NCBI RefSeq assembly: GCF_900188005.1 | Contig: NZ_FZNR01000017.1 | Coordinates: forward strand, 62,001-126,000 | DNA from: Actinoplanes regularis | GTDB taxonomy: Bacteria > Actinomycetota > Actinomycetes > Mycobacteriales > Micromonosporaceae | Direction of reading: 5' to 3' | Length of the DNA: 64,000 bases | Part shown: piece by piece, positions 43,912 to 53,189 of the stretch | Layout of the letters: every line of letters begins with the position of its first letter | How positions within the stretch are numbered: the first letter of the stretch is position 1 | Translations under genes and position numbers: made by a program | Notes under the pieces: generated by a model | The model's database searches: none | The model's input: the letters and a program-made list of their open reading frames with translations, nothing else | Told to the model about the DNA's origin: nothing

Positions 43912-46869
43912 CTACCGGTGGTCGCCGGACCGGTCGGCGGTTTGCGGTGGCGCCGGGAGCCGGGCCGCGACCGCGGCGCGGCGTCCCACGCCGAGCTTGG
44001 CGTACACCCGGCCGACGTGCACACCGACGGTGCCCACGCTGAGGAACAGCCGCTCGGCGATCTGCCGGTTGGTCAGTCCTTCGGCGACCAGTCCGGCGAC
44101 CTCCGACTCGCGCGGCGTCAGTGCGCTTCGATCGCCGGGCCGAGGACGGCGGGCGTTCATCCGTCGCTCGTCGCGGACGGCGGCGTCGTACAGCAGCGGC
44201 GCCTGCGCCGTGGTGAATCGGGCCCGTGCGTCGGCGAATCCCGCCCGGGCCTGCGCCGGCCGGCGCAGCGCCGCCGAGGCGTTCGCGGCGAGGTGATGGG
44301 CCCGTCCGGCGGCGAGGAGGTCGCCCGCCTGGTCCAGCAGGGTGCTGGCGGCCCGGGCGGCTTCGAGGGCGCCGGCCGGGTCGTCGCCGAGCAGGGCGTA
44401 CCCGCGTGCCATGGCGGCGTGCGCCTGGCTCCGGCGCAGACTGCTGCCGGCGGCCAGCCGGCTCGCGTGCTCGGCGGCGTCCCGGGCGGCACCGGTGTCT
44501 CCCGTCGCCGCGCAGGCCGCCGCTCGCACCTCCCACCAGCGGATCCGCGCCCCCGGATCGATGGTCGGCTTGTGCGGCCGGTCGCCGGCGGAGTCGAGGA
44601 GCCGGAGCGCCGCCGCCGGGTCGTCGTCGAACAGGTGCGCGAGGGCGTAGATCGCCATGGAGCTCCAGGACAGCGGGTGTCGCTGCGCGCGGGCGTCGGC
44701 GAGGGCCCGCTCGCCCAGATGCAGGGCGGCCGGCAGGTCGCCGCGCCACAGCGCGAGCCAGCTCTGATGTTTGAGCGCGGTACCGCACTGCGCCGCACTG
44801 CCGGTGAGCAGCGCGGCGTCGTACTCGTCGTCGAAGCACTCGGCCGCCCGGTCGCGGTCGCCGGTCAACGCGTACGCGGTGCCCAACTGTCCGTACAGGT
44901 CGGTGAGCACGTGGGCCGGACGGTGCCGGTGGGCCACCGCGAGGACCCGGTTCAGGTGCCGGACGGCGTCCGGGATCCGCTCGTGGGCGATCTCGGCGGC
45001 ACCCACCAGGCCGACCAGTTGCAGCACCTCGACCAGGTCGTCGTCGGGCAGGCCGTCCAGGGTCCGGGCCGCCTCGTCGAGCCGCGCCGCGGCGACGGCG
45101 AACGCGCCGGTGAGGTGGCCGGACATCGCGGCGAGCGCCAGGGCCCCGGCCAGCTGGGCCGGCCGGGCACCATGCCGGGCGTCCCGCAGCACCTGCTCGG
45201 TCCACCGGTCGGCCGCGACCGGGTCGGAACGCATCACGGCGCACGTGGCCAGGCCGGCCCGCAGCGTCGCCCCGGCGGTGCCGTGCGCCTCGGGGCAGGC
45301 GGCGAGCTCCGCGGTCAGCAGCGCCTCCGCCTCCATCGCGTTGCCGACCAGCCGTTCCACGGTGGCGGCGAGCACGGCCACCCGGGCACGCTTGTCAGCG
45401 GGGTGCCGCGGCAGCAGCGACAGCAGCGTGTGGACGCTGTCCCGGCCTCCGGACAGGTCCCCGGCCAGGAACAGCGCCTCGGCGTGCCGGACCAGCAGCT
45501 CCCACCGATCGCTGTCGGCGGCGCCGGCGGGCAGCAGCCGCAGCGCGGTGGTCAGCCACCGGGCGGCCGTCGCCGGTGCCGCCGGGAGGACCGTCGAGGC
45601 GGCGTCGCTCAGCGTGCCGACCGCCGCGGTGTCTCCCACGCCGGCGCAGCGTTCGAGATGATATGCCCGATCCGTGCTCGCCGCGCCGCGCTCGGCGAGA
45701 GCGGTCGCGGCACGGGCGTGCGCGGCTGTCCGCCAGCCGGCCGGAGCCGACTCGTAGGTGACGGTGTGCACCACCGGATGCCGGAACGGGAACGGCGCGG
45801 TCCCGGGGCCGGGCCGCAGCAGGTCGCGGGCGGCGAGCCGGTCGAGCGCGGCGACCACCTCGGGCACGGGGTGCGCGGCGACGGTGGCCAGCAGATCCAT
45901 GTCGGCGGCCGGGCCGGTCACCGCGACGGCCGCCGCGACCAGCCGTTCGGCCGGTGTCAGGGTGGCCAGCTCGGCGGCGAGCGCCGACCACACCGGGTCC
46001 GGCACACCGGCCTGCTCGGAGAGGCGGTGACCGCCGGCCGGCTCGGGCGGCGTCACCTCGGCGGCGGCCGACAGCGCCTTGAGGTAGAGCGGATTGCCGG
46101 CGCTGGCCGCGTGCAGCTGCCGGCGCCGCCGCCGGGACAGCCGGCCGGGCAGCAGCGCCGCGGTCTCGTCCTCGGTCAACGGCGGCAGGTCCACGCGGAC
46201 GCTGGTGCCGGTCACGGCCGCCTCGGCGAACGCGCCGCGCAGCCCGCTCGCCAACTGCCGGGGCCGGTACGCCGCCACCAGCAGGACCCGTCCGCGCGGC
46301 GGATGCCGGAGCAGGTGCCCGAGCAGCTCGGTCGAGCTCTCGTCGGCCCAGTGCATGTCGTCCAGGGCGATCACCAGCGGCCCGTCCCCGGTGTCGGCGG
46401 CCAGTACGGCGAGCAGGTTCCGGACGGCCCGGTGCACCCGGTAGCGCTGCGCCGCCGGGATCGGCTCCGGCTCCGCCGCCGGCCCGGGCAGCTGCGGCCA
46501 GACGGCGCGCAGCACCGGCAGGTCGGCCTGGGCCGCGGCCAGTCGTGCGGCCCGCGGCTGGTGCACCGCGTCACCGAGCGCGTTGACCAGCAGCCCGTAC
46601 GGAACATGCAGGTCCGACTCGACGGCCTGGCCGGCGCAGACCTGAGCGCCGGCGCCCCGGGCATGTGCCAGCAACCGGGCCAGCACGCTCGACTTGCCGA
46701 TGCCCGGGTCGCCGGTGATCTCGACGACGGTCCACGAGCCGGCTGACGCCCGGTCGTAGGCGGCTTGCAGGCACTGCAACTCGGCAGCGCGCCCCACGAA
46801 CGCCACATCGGAGCCGGGGCCGCCGGGCTTGCGTCCGGTATTGCCCCGGGATGATGGCAGGTATGGCAT
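43912..46869 (-). CDS. Large ATP-binding LuxR-family (LAL) transcriptional regulator
   Basis: A 985-residue regulator. The N-terminal AAA/NACHT-like ATPase has VGRAAELQCLQAAYDRA, Walker A GDPGIGKSS (residues 53-61) and Walker B PLVIALDDMHWADESS. A ~600-residue helical middle with repeated TPR-like Ala/Leu/Arg-rich units follows. The C-terminal LuxR HTH (residues ~905-965) is SALTPRESEVAGLVAEGLTN ... GTVGVHVGRVYAKLGV. LAL proteins often activate biosynthetic or catabolic genes. It is divergent from an RTX-type exported protein and convergent with the nitric oxide reductase pair; its target is not evident. Confidence 0.9.
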   Translation of the reverse strand: MPYLPSSRGNTGRKPGGPGSDVAFVGRAAELQCLQAAYDRASAGSWTVVEITGDPGIGKSSVLARLLAHARGAGAQVCAGQAVESDLHVPYGLLVNALGDAVHQPRAARLAAAQADLPVLRAVWPQLPGPAAEPEPIPAAQRYRVHRAVRNLLAVLAADTGDGPLVIALDDMHWADESSTELLGHLLRHPPRGRVLLVAAYRPRQLASGLRGAFAEAAVTGTSVRVDLPPLTEDETAALLPGRLSRRRRRQLHAASAGNPLYLKALSAAAEVTPPEPAGGHRLSEQAGVPDPVWSALAAELATLTPAERLVAAAVAVTGPAADMDLLATVAAHPVPEVVAALDRLAARDLLRPGPGTAPFPFRHPVVHTVTYESAPAGWRTAAHARAATALAERGAASTDRAYHLERCAGVGDTAAVGTLSDAASTVLPAAPATAARWLTTALRLLPAGAADSDRWELLVRHAEALFLAGDLSGGRDSVHTLLSLLPRHPADKRARVAVLAATVERLVGNAMEAEALLTAELAACPEAHGTAGATLRAGLATCAVMRSDPVAADRWTEQVLRDARHGARPAQLAGALALAAMSGHLTGAFAVAAARLDEAARTLDGLPDDDLVEVLQLVGLVGAAEIAHERIPDAVRHLNRVLAVAHRHRPAHVLTDLYGQLGTAYALTGDRDRAAECFDDEYDAALLTGSAAQCGTALKHQSWLALWRGDLPAALHLGERALADARAQRHPLSWSSMAIYALAHLFDDDPAAALRLLDSAGDRPHKPTIDPGARIRWWEVRAAACAATGDTGAARDAAEHASRLAAGSSLRRSQAHAAMARGYALLGDDPAGALEAARAASTLLDQAGDLLAAGRAHHLAANASAALRRPAQARAGFADARARFTTAQAPLLYDAAVRDERRMNARRPRPGDRSALTPRESEVAGLVAEGLTNRQIAERLFLSVGTVGVHVGRVYAKLGVGRRAAVAARLPAPPQTADRSGDHR

Positions 46870-46968
46870 TCACCAGATGCTAGGCGGTCGGCACATCGAC
46901 AGACTCCGTTGGCGGCAGGTGTTGTGGCGTGTGGCACGCCCAATGATCACCTCGAGGGGGAATCAAGG

Positions 46969-47754
46969 ATGAACCGTCATCGATCGACCATCCGTACGCT
47001 GACCGTGGGTACGGCGGTCAGCCTGTTGGCCGCGGCCGGCGTGCTCATCCCCGGCACCGGCGCGCAGGCCGCCGTCACCTGCGCCGGCCTCACGGCGACC
47101 ATCGTCGGTACCGCCGGCAACGACACCATCCAGGGGACCGCCGCCCGGGACGTCATCAACGCCCTCGGCGGCAACGACACCGTGAACGGGCTCGGCGGTG
47201 ACGATGTCATCTGCGGCGGGACCGGCGACGACACGCTCATCGGCGGGACCGGCAACGACACGCTGAACGGCGAGGACGGCAACGACACCGCGCGGGCACT
47301 GAGCAGCGCGGACGGTGCGGACAGGTTCTCCGGCGGGCCGGGAGGCGATCTCGGCACCTACGCGGACCGCACCACGGCGATCGACATCAGCCTCAACGGG
47401 ACCGCTGATGACGGCGCCTCCGGTGAGGGGGACAACTTCCTCACCGATGTGGAGGACGCGCAGGGCGGCTCGGGTGACGACCTGGTCGCCGGCAACATCT
47501 CCGACAATCTCCTCGTCGGCGGTGTCGGCAACGACCGGATCCTCGGCGGTGGAGGCGAGGACGAGCTGCTCGGCGCGTCCGGGGCCGACGAGCTCTTCGG
47601 CGGCCTCGGGGCCGACGAGCTCTTCGGTGGCAGCGGCAACGACACCCTGTCGGCGGACGACGGCGTGTCCGCCAACGACGACTCGGACGGCGGAGTCGGC
47701 ACCGACAAGTGCACCTCCGACACCGGTGACACGGAAGTCGCCTGCGAGTCCTGA
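46969..47754 (+). CDS. Secreted calcium-binding RTX-repeat protein
   Basis: A 261-residue exported protein. A signal peptide (TLTVGTAVSLLAAAGVLIPG, cleavage near AQAAVT) leads into glycine/aspartate-rich nonapeptide repeats of the GGxGxDxLx type: a first block at residues ~45-105 (IQGTAARDVINALGGNDTV, GGTGDDTLIGGTGNDTLNG) and a second at ~175-235 (VGGVGNDRILGGGGEDELLG). These form calcium-binding parallel beta-rolls outside the cell. A short tail with two cysteines (KCTSDTGDTEVACES) closes the protein. No catalytic domain is attached. Confidence 0.88.
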   Translation: MNRHRSTIRTLTVGTAVSLLAAAGVLIPGTGAQAAVTCAGLTATIVGTAGNDTIQGTAARDVINALGGNDTVNGLGGDDVICGGTGDDTLIGGTGNDTLNGEDGNDTARALSSADGADRFSGGPGGDLGTYADRTTAIDISLNGTADDGASGEGDNFLTDVEDAQGGSGDDLVAGNISDNLLVGGVGNDRILGGGGEDELLGASGADELFGGLGADELFGGSGNDTLSADDGVSANDDSDGGVGTDKCTSDTGDTEVACES

Positions 47755-47758
47755 GATC

Positions 47759-47790
47759 CGGGCAGGCGTGCCGGTCGGCACGCCTGCCCG
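47759..47790. terminator. Hairpin terminator after the RTX gene
   Basis: A perfect 14-bp stem (CGGGCAGGCGTGCC / GGCACGCCTGCCCG) with the 4-base loop GGTC begins 5 bases after the RTX stop codon, separating it from the ABC exporter operon downstream. Confidence 0.88.
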
Positions 47791-47846
47791 TCGTTCCGAG
47801 AATTGATTTGCGCGCCGGAACCGGTTCCGTACTGTGGTGACGATCA

Positions 47847-48896
47847 ATGTCACACGCAGACGGGGGTGGCTTCCGCGTGCCGATCGTCGAGGCGCGAGCA
47901 CTGACCAAAGTGTTCCGCCGCCCGGACAAGGGACCCGGCCTGGCCGGGTCGGTCAAGCATCTGTTCGCCCGCCGCTTCCAGGACAAGGTCGCGGTCGACC
48001 ACATCGACCTGTCCATCGAGGCGGGCGAGGCGGTGGCGTACGTCGGGCCGAACGGCGCCGGCAAGTCGACCACGGTCAAGCTGCTCAGCGGCATCCTGGT
48101 GCCGACCGAGGGTGAGGTCCGCATCGACGGGCTGCACCCGCAGCGCGACCGGATGACGGTGGCGCACCGCATCGGCGTGCTCTTCGGCCAGCGTACGCAG
48201 CTCTGGTGGGACCTACCGGTGCGCGAGTCGCTGGCGGTGCTGCGCGACCTCTACGGCGTCGATCACGCCACCTACCGCAAGCGGCTGGCCCGCTTCGACG
48301 AGGTGCTGGAGCTCGGCGAGATCCTGCCGGTCATCGGGCGGAAGCTGTCGCTGGGTCAGCGGATGCGCGCGGACCTGGCGGCGGCGCTGATCCACGGTCC
48401 GCGGGTGGTCTACCTCGACGAGCCGACGATCGGGCTCGACCTGGCCGTCAAGGACCGGGTCCGCGAGTTCTTCCGGAGCATCCGGGACGAGGGCACGACC
48501 GTCATGCTGACCAGCCACGACCTCGCCGACATCGAGGGATTCTGCCGCCGGCTGGTGATCATCGACGAGGGCCGGATCATCTTCGACGGCGACCTGGAGG
48601 CGGTGAAGGACCGGTTCGCCCGCGAGCGGATCCTGCACGTCGAGACGGCCCGGCCGGTGCCGCTGGAGACCCTGCGCGCGTCGCTGCCCGGCGCGCAGGT
48701 CACGGTCGAGGAGAGCGAGGTCCGGTACGCGGTGCGCTTCGACCGGTTCATCATGACGGCCGGGCAGGCGGTGACCGCACTGGCCGGACTGACCGACCTG
48801 GTGGACTTCCGGGTGGACGAGCCGAGCATCGAGGACGTGATCCGCCGGGTCTACTCGGGCGAACTGGTGCTCGACGAGACCGGTCCGCGCCGATGA
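47847..48896 (+). CDS. ABC-2 exporter ATP-binding protein (COG4586-like)
   Basis: A 349-residue ATPase with Walker A GPNGAGKST, a Q-loop in GVLFGQRTQLWWDLPV, signature LSLGQRMRADLAAALIHGP, Walker B VVYLDEPTIGLDL and H-loop LTSHDLADIEGFC. The N-terminal insertion SVKHLFARRFQDKVAVDHI and the WWDLP segment are characteristic of the COG4586 group that always pairs with two dissimilar permeases. ATG 47847 is used; GTG 47877 is an alternative. It overlaps the first permease gene by 4 bases. Confidence 0.9.
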   Translation: MSHADGGGFRVPIVEARALTKVFRRPDKGPGLAGSVKHLFARRFQDKVAVDHIDLSIEAGEAVAYVGPNGAGKSTTVKLLSGILVPTEGEVRIDGLHPQRDRMTVAHRIGVLFGQRTQLWWDLPVRESLAVLRDLYGVDHATYRKRLARFDEVLELGEILPVIGRKLSLGQRMRADLAAALIHGPRVVYLDEPTIGLDLAVKDRVREFFRSIRDEGTTVMLTSHDLADIEGFCRRLVIIDEGRIIFDGDLEAVKDRFARERILHVETARPVPLETLRASLPGAQVTVEESEVRYAVRFDRFIMTAGQAVTALAGLTDLVDFRVDEPSIEDVIRRVYSGELVLDETGPRR

Positions 48897-49678
48897 GGGC
48901 CTACCGTGCTCTGGCCCGGGCGACCGCGCGGTCCGCGCTCACCTACCGGCTCAACCTGCTGCTCGGGCTCGGCACCGTGTTCGTCCAGTTGGTCGCTCTG
49001 CTGGCGGTGTGGCGCGTGATCCTCGCCCAGTCGTCGGTGAACGGCTTCACCTGGCCGCAGATGCGGGTCTACCTGCTGGTGGCGTTCGCCGCCGGGACGG
49101 TGGTCTCGGCCTTCGGCGACTTCCGGATGGCCTTCCGGATCCTGGACGGGGACGTCGCGCTGGACCTCGTCAAGCCGGTCGACTATCAGAAGGCCAGGTT
49201 CGCCGAGACGATCGGTGGGCTCTGGATCGAGGTGCTCCTCATCGGGGTGGTCGTGGGTGTCACGCTGGCCGTCACCGGCGGCGTGCGGACCCCGGCCGGG
49301 CCGGCGCTCGCCCTCTTCGTGGTGAGCATGCTGCTGCTCGTACCGCTGAAGTTCTTGATCGTCTATGGCAGCACGTTGCTCTGTTTCTGGACGCAGAACT
49401 TCATCGGAGTGCAGTGGGCGCGGCTGGCCGTGATGAACCTGCTCTCCGGCGCGCTCATCCCGCTGGCCTACCTGCCGGGCTGGCTGGCCACGGTCGCCCA
49501 GTGGTCACCGTTCGCCGGGCTGACCTCCACTCCCGCGCTGATCTTCCTGGGCCGGGTCGACGTACGGCACGGGCTGACCCTGGTCGCGGTGCAGCTCGGC
49601 TGGGTGCTGCTGCTCTGGTTCGGCGCCCGCCTGATGTGGCGCGCGGGGCTGCGCCGGCTCACGGTGAACGGAGGCTGA
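48893..49678 (+). CDS. ABC-2 exporter permease, first subunit
   Basis: A 261-residue permease with six predicted helices, starting in the ATPase stop codon. Features include SALTYRLNLLLGLGTVFVQL, DFRMAFRILDGDVALDLVKPV (the family's conserved cytoplasmic loop) and LAYLPGWLATVAQWSPFAGL near the end. It pairs with the next, different permease as a heterodimer. Substrate unknown. Confidence 0.87.
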   Translation: MRAYRALARATARSALTYRLNLLLGLGTVFVQLVALLAVWRVILAQSSVNGFTWPQMRVYLLVAFAAGTVVSAFGDFRMAFRILDGDVALDLVKPVDYQKARFAETIGGLWIEVLLIGVVVGVTLAVTGGVRTPAGPALALFVVSMLLLVPLKFLIVYGSTLLCFWTQNFIGVQWARLAVMNLLSGALIPLAYLPGWLATVAQWSPFAGLTSTPALIFLGRVDVRHGLTLVAVQLGWVLLLWFGARLMWRAGLRRLTVNGG

Positions 49679-49679
49679 C

Positions 49680-50468
49680 ATGCGGACGGCACGGCTCTAC
49701 CTGCGGCTGTTGGGTGCCCACTTCCGCGCGCTGCTGGAATACGAGGCCGACTTCCTGATCCTGGCGCTGGCCACCGTGCTGATGCAGGTGGTCAACCTCG
49801 TGTTCCTCGCGGCGCTGTTCGCGCGGGTTCCGGTGCTCAACGGCTGGACGTTCTGGTCCATGGTGCTGATGTTCGGCACTGTGACCCTGGCCGAGGGTGT
49901 CGGATCCCTGTTCTTCGAGGGCATGTGGAACCTGGCCTGGCAGATCAACCGGGGGGAGCTGGACTACTTCCTGGTCCGGCCGTACCCGGTGGCGTTGCAG
50001 TCGAGCAGCGCCGCCGTCGGGATCAACGGGCTGAGCAACATCGTCGTGGGCGGTCTCATGATCGGCACGGGACTGGCGCACGTGGACGTCGTCTGGACAC
50101 CGTGGCGGGTGGCGCTCGGTGTCCTGCTGCTGATCAGCTCGGTGGTCATCAAGCTGTCGATCAGCCTGGCCACCAACGCGGCGTCGTTCTGGCTGTCCAG
50201 CCCCACCCCGCTGTTCGCCTTCGCCATGCACCAGGTGGGTGACCTGGCCCGCTTCCCGCTGTCGATCTATCCGATGGCGCTCAAGGCGGTGCTCGGCGTG
50301 GCGTTGCCGTTCGCGTTCATCAGCTTCTTCCCGGTCGCGTACCTGCTGGACACCGGGCAGTCGCGGTGGGTCGGGCTGTTGACGCCACTGGTGGCCGCGT
50401 ACTGCGCCGGCACGGCGGCGTTCATCTTCAAACGCGGACTGCGCCGGTACGAGAGCGCGGGCAACTAG
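49680..50468 (+). CDS. ABC-2 exporter permease, second subunit
   Basis: A 262-residue permease, one base after the previous stop. Six predicted helices; conserved loop NRGELDYFLVRPYPVALQ and LARFPLSIYPMALKAVLG match the second subunit type of these exporters. It ends 10 bases from the convergent TetR gene, with no terminator visible between them. Proximity to that TetR gene and the biosynthetic operon behind it makes product export an attractive but unproven role. Confidence 0.87.
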   Translation: MRTARLYLRLLGAHFRALLEYEADFLILALATVLMQVVNLVFLAALFARVPVLNGWTFWSMVLMFGTVTLAEGVGSLFFEGMWNLAWQINRGELDYFLVRPYPVALQSSSAAVGINGLSNIVVGGLMIGTGLAHVDVVWTPWRVALGVLLLISSVVIKLSISLATNAASFWLSSPTPLFAFAMHQVGDLARFPLSIYPMALKAVLGVALPFAFISFFPVAYLLDTGQSRWVGLLTPLVAAYCAGTAAFIFKRGLRRYESAGN

Positions 50469-50477
50469 GGTGTGCCG

Positions 50478-51062
50478 TCACACCACGGATTCGGCCGGTA
50501 GCTGGTCGAGGATGAACGGCACGATGTGCTCGAGCGGCGCGGTCGACTGGTACGTGCGGCAGAGGATCATCGCACCCTCCAGGCTGGCCATCATCAGCTT
50601 CGCGAGGGTCTCGGCTCGTTCCTGATCGGCGCCGGACTCGGTCAGGCCGTCGGTCAGGGCGAGCGTCCACACGTCGTACGCGTTGCGGCACGCGGTGGTG
50701 AGGCTCGCCGACATCGGCACCGAATCGAGGGTGAGGGCGGTGATCGGCAGGCCCTCGATGAAATCGGAGGCACGCAACTCGGCGGCGAAGTGATCGGCCA
50801 TGCTCTGCACCCAGGCACGGGCGTTGTCGTGGCTGGCCCGGAGTTCGCGGACGAGCCGGTCGAACTCGGTGGTCCATTCGGCGACCGCGGCCACCGCCAG
50901 CTGCTCCTTGCCGCCGGGGAACAGGAAGTAAACCGACCCGCGCGGCGCGCCGCTGTGCGCGATGATCTGGGCGAGCCCGGTGGCGTGGTAACCGTGCCTG
51001 CGCAGCAGGGTGCGCGCGCTGCTGATGATGCGGGCCCGGGTGTCGGATTTCGGCCGTGGCAC
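50478..51062 (-). CDS. TetR-family transcriptional regulator (LmrA/YxaF-like)
   Basis: A 194-residue regulator. The N-terminal HTH (residues ~8-55) reads ARIISSARTLLRRHGYHATG ... IAHSGAPRGSVYFLFPGGKEQL, and the C-terminal ligand domain resembles the LmrA/YxaF subgroup (FIEGLPITALTLDSVP). It lies 52 bases downstream of the UbiA gene on the same strand, so it is probably the last gene of the AfsA/KASIII/P450/UbiA operon and may act as its autoregulator or as receptor for the operon product (inference). Confidence 0.88.
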   Translation of the reverse strand: MPRPKSDTRARIISSARTLLRRHGYHATGLAQIIAHSGAPRGSVYFLFPGGKEQLAVAAVAEWTTEFDRLVRELRASHDNARAWVQSMADHFAAELRASDFIEGLPITALTLDSVPMSASLTTACRNAYDVWTLALTDGLTESGADQERAETLAKLMMASLEGAMILCRTYQSTAPLEHIVPFILDQLPAESVV

Positions 51063-51114
51063 GGTGCTCCTCTCGCTGCCTTTCTCGGTCAGGGCGTCCG
51101 GTCGCGTGGCGCGA

Positions 51115-51999
51115 TCAACTGGGCTGCAGGCCGAGGAGGAAGTAACCGGCGAACGTGAGCAGAAGATACAGCGCGGGTTCGGCGGCCGGCCACCGGGAAC
51201 TTTCCGTCCTGTTGAAACGCCAGGCCGCGAACATGGGCAGGACCAGGGGTACGACGACCGCCGGCAGCACGATCCGGCCCGGCGGCCCGGCCCAGGCGAG
51301 CAGCAGCGCCGCCGAGAGCACCGGAGCGGTCAGCGCGACGGCCATGGTCGCGGTCAACCCGAAGACGCTCACGTACGTGCGTTCACCGGGGCGTGGCGCT
51401 CGAGTGATCTTCCTGGCCAGTTCGAGGTGGACGCCGGCGAGCACGACGACGCCGATCGCGACGGCGGCACTGGGATGCGGGCCGAGCCAGGTGGCGTGCA
51501 GATAGCCGGCGTACAGGTAGACGTGCAGGAACAGCTGCGCCGGGAAGCTCACCAGCAGGCCGAGGAGCAGCTTGTCGCCGCTGGGCCAGCCCGCCCGGTG
51601 ATGCAGGGTCAGTACCAGCGCGCCGTAGCCGAGCTGGACGGCGAGGACCGTCATGGCCACCGGGTCGGCGGCGTTCAGCAGGAGCAGTCCGGCCGTGCCG
51701 GCCGCGTACAGCACGAGCAGGTCGCGGACGCGCACGGCACCGGCGGCCAGCGGCCGTCCGGGGTTGAACCGGCGGTCGTATTCGAGGTCGCGGATGTCGT
51801 CCAGCGCCCGCATCAGCAGCAGGTCGACGGCGAGGGTGGCCGCGGCCACGGCGGTCCCGGGGCCGGGCGTCCAGTGCGGTGCCCGCGGATCGACGGCGGC
51901 GAACAGCCCGGTGACGCCGTAGGCCCAGGCCACCGCGAACAGCACCGAGGGCAGGACCGGGTAGCTACCGGCGATGAAACGAGCCCACCGCCCGATCAC
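51115..51999 (-). CDS. UbiA-type prenyltransferase
   Basis: A 294-residue integral membrane protein with about eight or nine helices. The first Asp-rich motif is complete (LDDIRDLEYDRRFNPGRPLA; Asp67/68, Asp71, Asp75), the Mg-diphosphate site of UbiA enzymes. The second motif, normally DxxxD, is instead ELARKITRAPRPGE, so the enzyme departs from the canonical group. GTG 51999 starts inside the P450 stop codon (GTGA), whereas longer upstream readings run antiparallel to nothing known and are Arg-rich. Predicted to attach an isoprenoid or similar diphosphate-activated group to the operon's product. Confidence 0.85.
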   Translation of the reverse strand: MIGRWARFIAGSYPVLPSVLFAVAWAYGVTGLFAAVDPRAPHWTPGPGTAVAAATLAVDLLLMRALDDIRDLEYDRRFNPGRPLAAGAVRVRDLLVLYAAGTAGLLLLNAADPVAMTVLAVQLGYGALVLTLHHRAGWPSGDKLLLGLLVSFPAQLFLHVYLYAGYLHATWLGPHPSAAVAIGVVVLAGVHLELARKITRAPRPGERTYVSVFGLTATMAVALTAPVLSAALLLAWAGPPGRIVLPAVVVPLVLPMFAAWRFNRTESSRWPAAEPALYLLLTFAGYFLLGLQPS

Positions 52000-53189
52000 C
52001 GGCGCCACCGCACCGGCAGGGTCCACAGGCCGCGGATGAACATCTTGTCGCGCCAGTCGAGCTCGGAATCGTCGGCCGCGAGCTCCATCCGGTCGAGGTG
52101 CGGCAGGATCGCCGCCAGCCCTTCCTGCAGTTCGACGCGGGCGTGCGCGGCGCCGAGGCACATGTGCCGGCCGTGACCGAAACCCAGATGCGGATTCGGC
52201 GTACGCTCCGGGCGCAGTTCATCGGGGTCGGCGAAGGCCGCCGGGTCCCGGTTGGCCGCGTCGGTGAGCGGCACGACGACCTCGCCCGCGCCGATCACGG
52301 TGCCGGCCAGATCGACCTCCTCGAGGGTCACGTGCGGCTGCCCGCCGGTGCCGGCGAACCAGACCCAGCGCAGCATCTCCTCGGCGAAGGCGGGGATCGT
52401 CGCCGGGTCGCGGCGCAGCGGCCCGGCCAGCTCCGGCCGGCGCAGCAGTTGCAGTACACACATCGCCAGGTGCGAGGCGGTGGTCTCGCCGCCGGCCATC
52501 AGCAGGCCGAAGCCGAAGACGGCGATCTCCTCGGGGCTGAGCCGGGTCTCTTCGGGCGCCGTCAGCAGGGCGGTGAGCAGGTCGTCGCCGGGGTCCGTCG
52601 CGCGGCCGCGTTCGGCCAGCGCGGCGCGGAAGTAGTCGTACATGGCCTCGCGGGCGGCGGTCACCTCGTCGGCGCCGAACCTGCCCGCCGACATCATCAC
52701 CGGTACGTACGGCAGCAGCCGTTCGAGATCGTCGCGGGGGATACCGAGCAGTTCGCTGATCACCCGGTACGGCAGCGGCGCGGTGAACTCGGCGATCAGG
52801 TCCACCGTGGACGCCCGGTCGACGAGGCCCGCCATCAGCTCCCGCGCGACGGCCGCGATGCGCGGCCGGGACTGCTCCGCCCTGCGATGGGTGAACCACT
52901 GCTGGACCGCGCGCCGCCGGCGGGTGTGGGTCGGTGGGTCGCTGGTGGCCAGCGCCAGCGTGCTGGAGTCACGGGCGAACAGGGTGCCGTTCTGCCAGGC
53001 CTCCCGGCTGAACCGCGGATCGGCCAGCACGGTCCGGACGTCGTCGGACCCGGTCACCAGCAGCGCTTGCCGCCCGCCGGGCAGCTGCACGGGGAGTAGC
53101 GGCCCGGCGCGCAGCAGGTCGAGGTAGGCGGGGGTCAGCTCGATCCCGGGCCGGTCAGCGAACGGAAAGCGCGGAATCGGGTCGCTCAT
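51996..53189 (-). CDS. Cytochrome P450
   Basis: A 397-residue soluble bacterial P450. The oxygen-binding I-helix is LLMAGGETTASHLAMC, the K-helix ExxR is EEMLRW with VNR-like downstream segment, and the heme-binding loop is HLGFGHGRHMCLGAAHAR with the axial Cys344. The substrate-facing regions are not diagnostic. It overlaps KASIII-like (upstream) and UbiA (downstream) genes by 4 bases each, so it is made with them. A ferredoxin gene is not adjacent. Likely hydroxylates the product of this operon. Confidence 0.93.
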   Translation of the reverse strand: MSDPIPRFPFADRPGIELTPAYLDLLRAGPLLPVQLPGGRQALLVTGSDDVRTVLADPRFSREAWQNGTLFARDSSTLALATSDPPTHTRRRRAVQQWFTHRRAEQSRPRIAAVARELMAGLVDRASTVDLIAEFTAPLPYRVISELLGIPRDDLERLLPYVPVMMSAGRFGADEVTAAREAMYDYFRAALAERGRATDPGDDLLTALLTAPEETRLSPEEIAVFGFGLLMAGGETTASHLAMCVLQLLRRPELAGPLRRDPATIPAFAEEMLRWVWFAGTGGQPHVTLEEVDLAGTVIGAGEVVVPLTDAANRDPAAFADPDELRPERTPNPHLGFGHGRHMCLGAAHARVELQEGLAAILPHLDRMELAADDSELDWRDKMFIRGLWTLPVRWRR

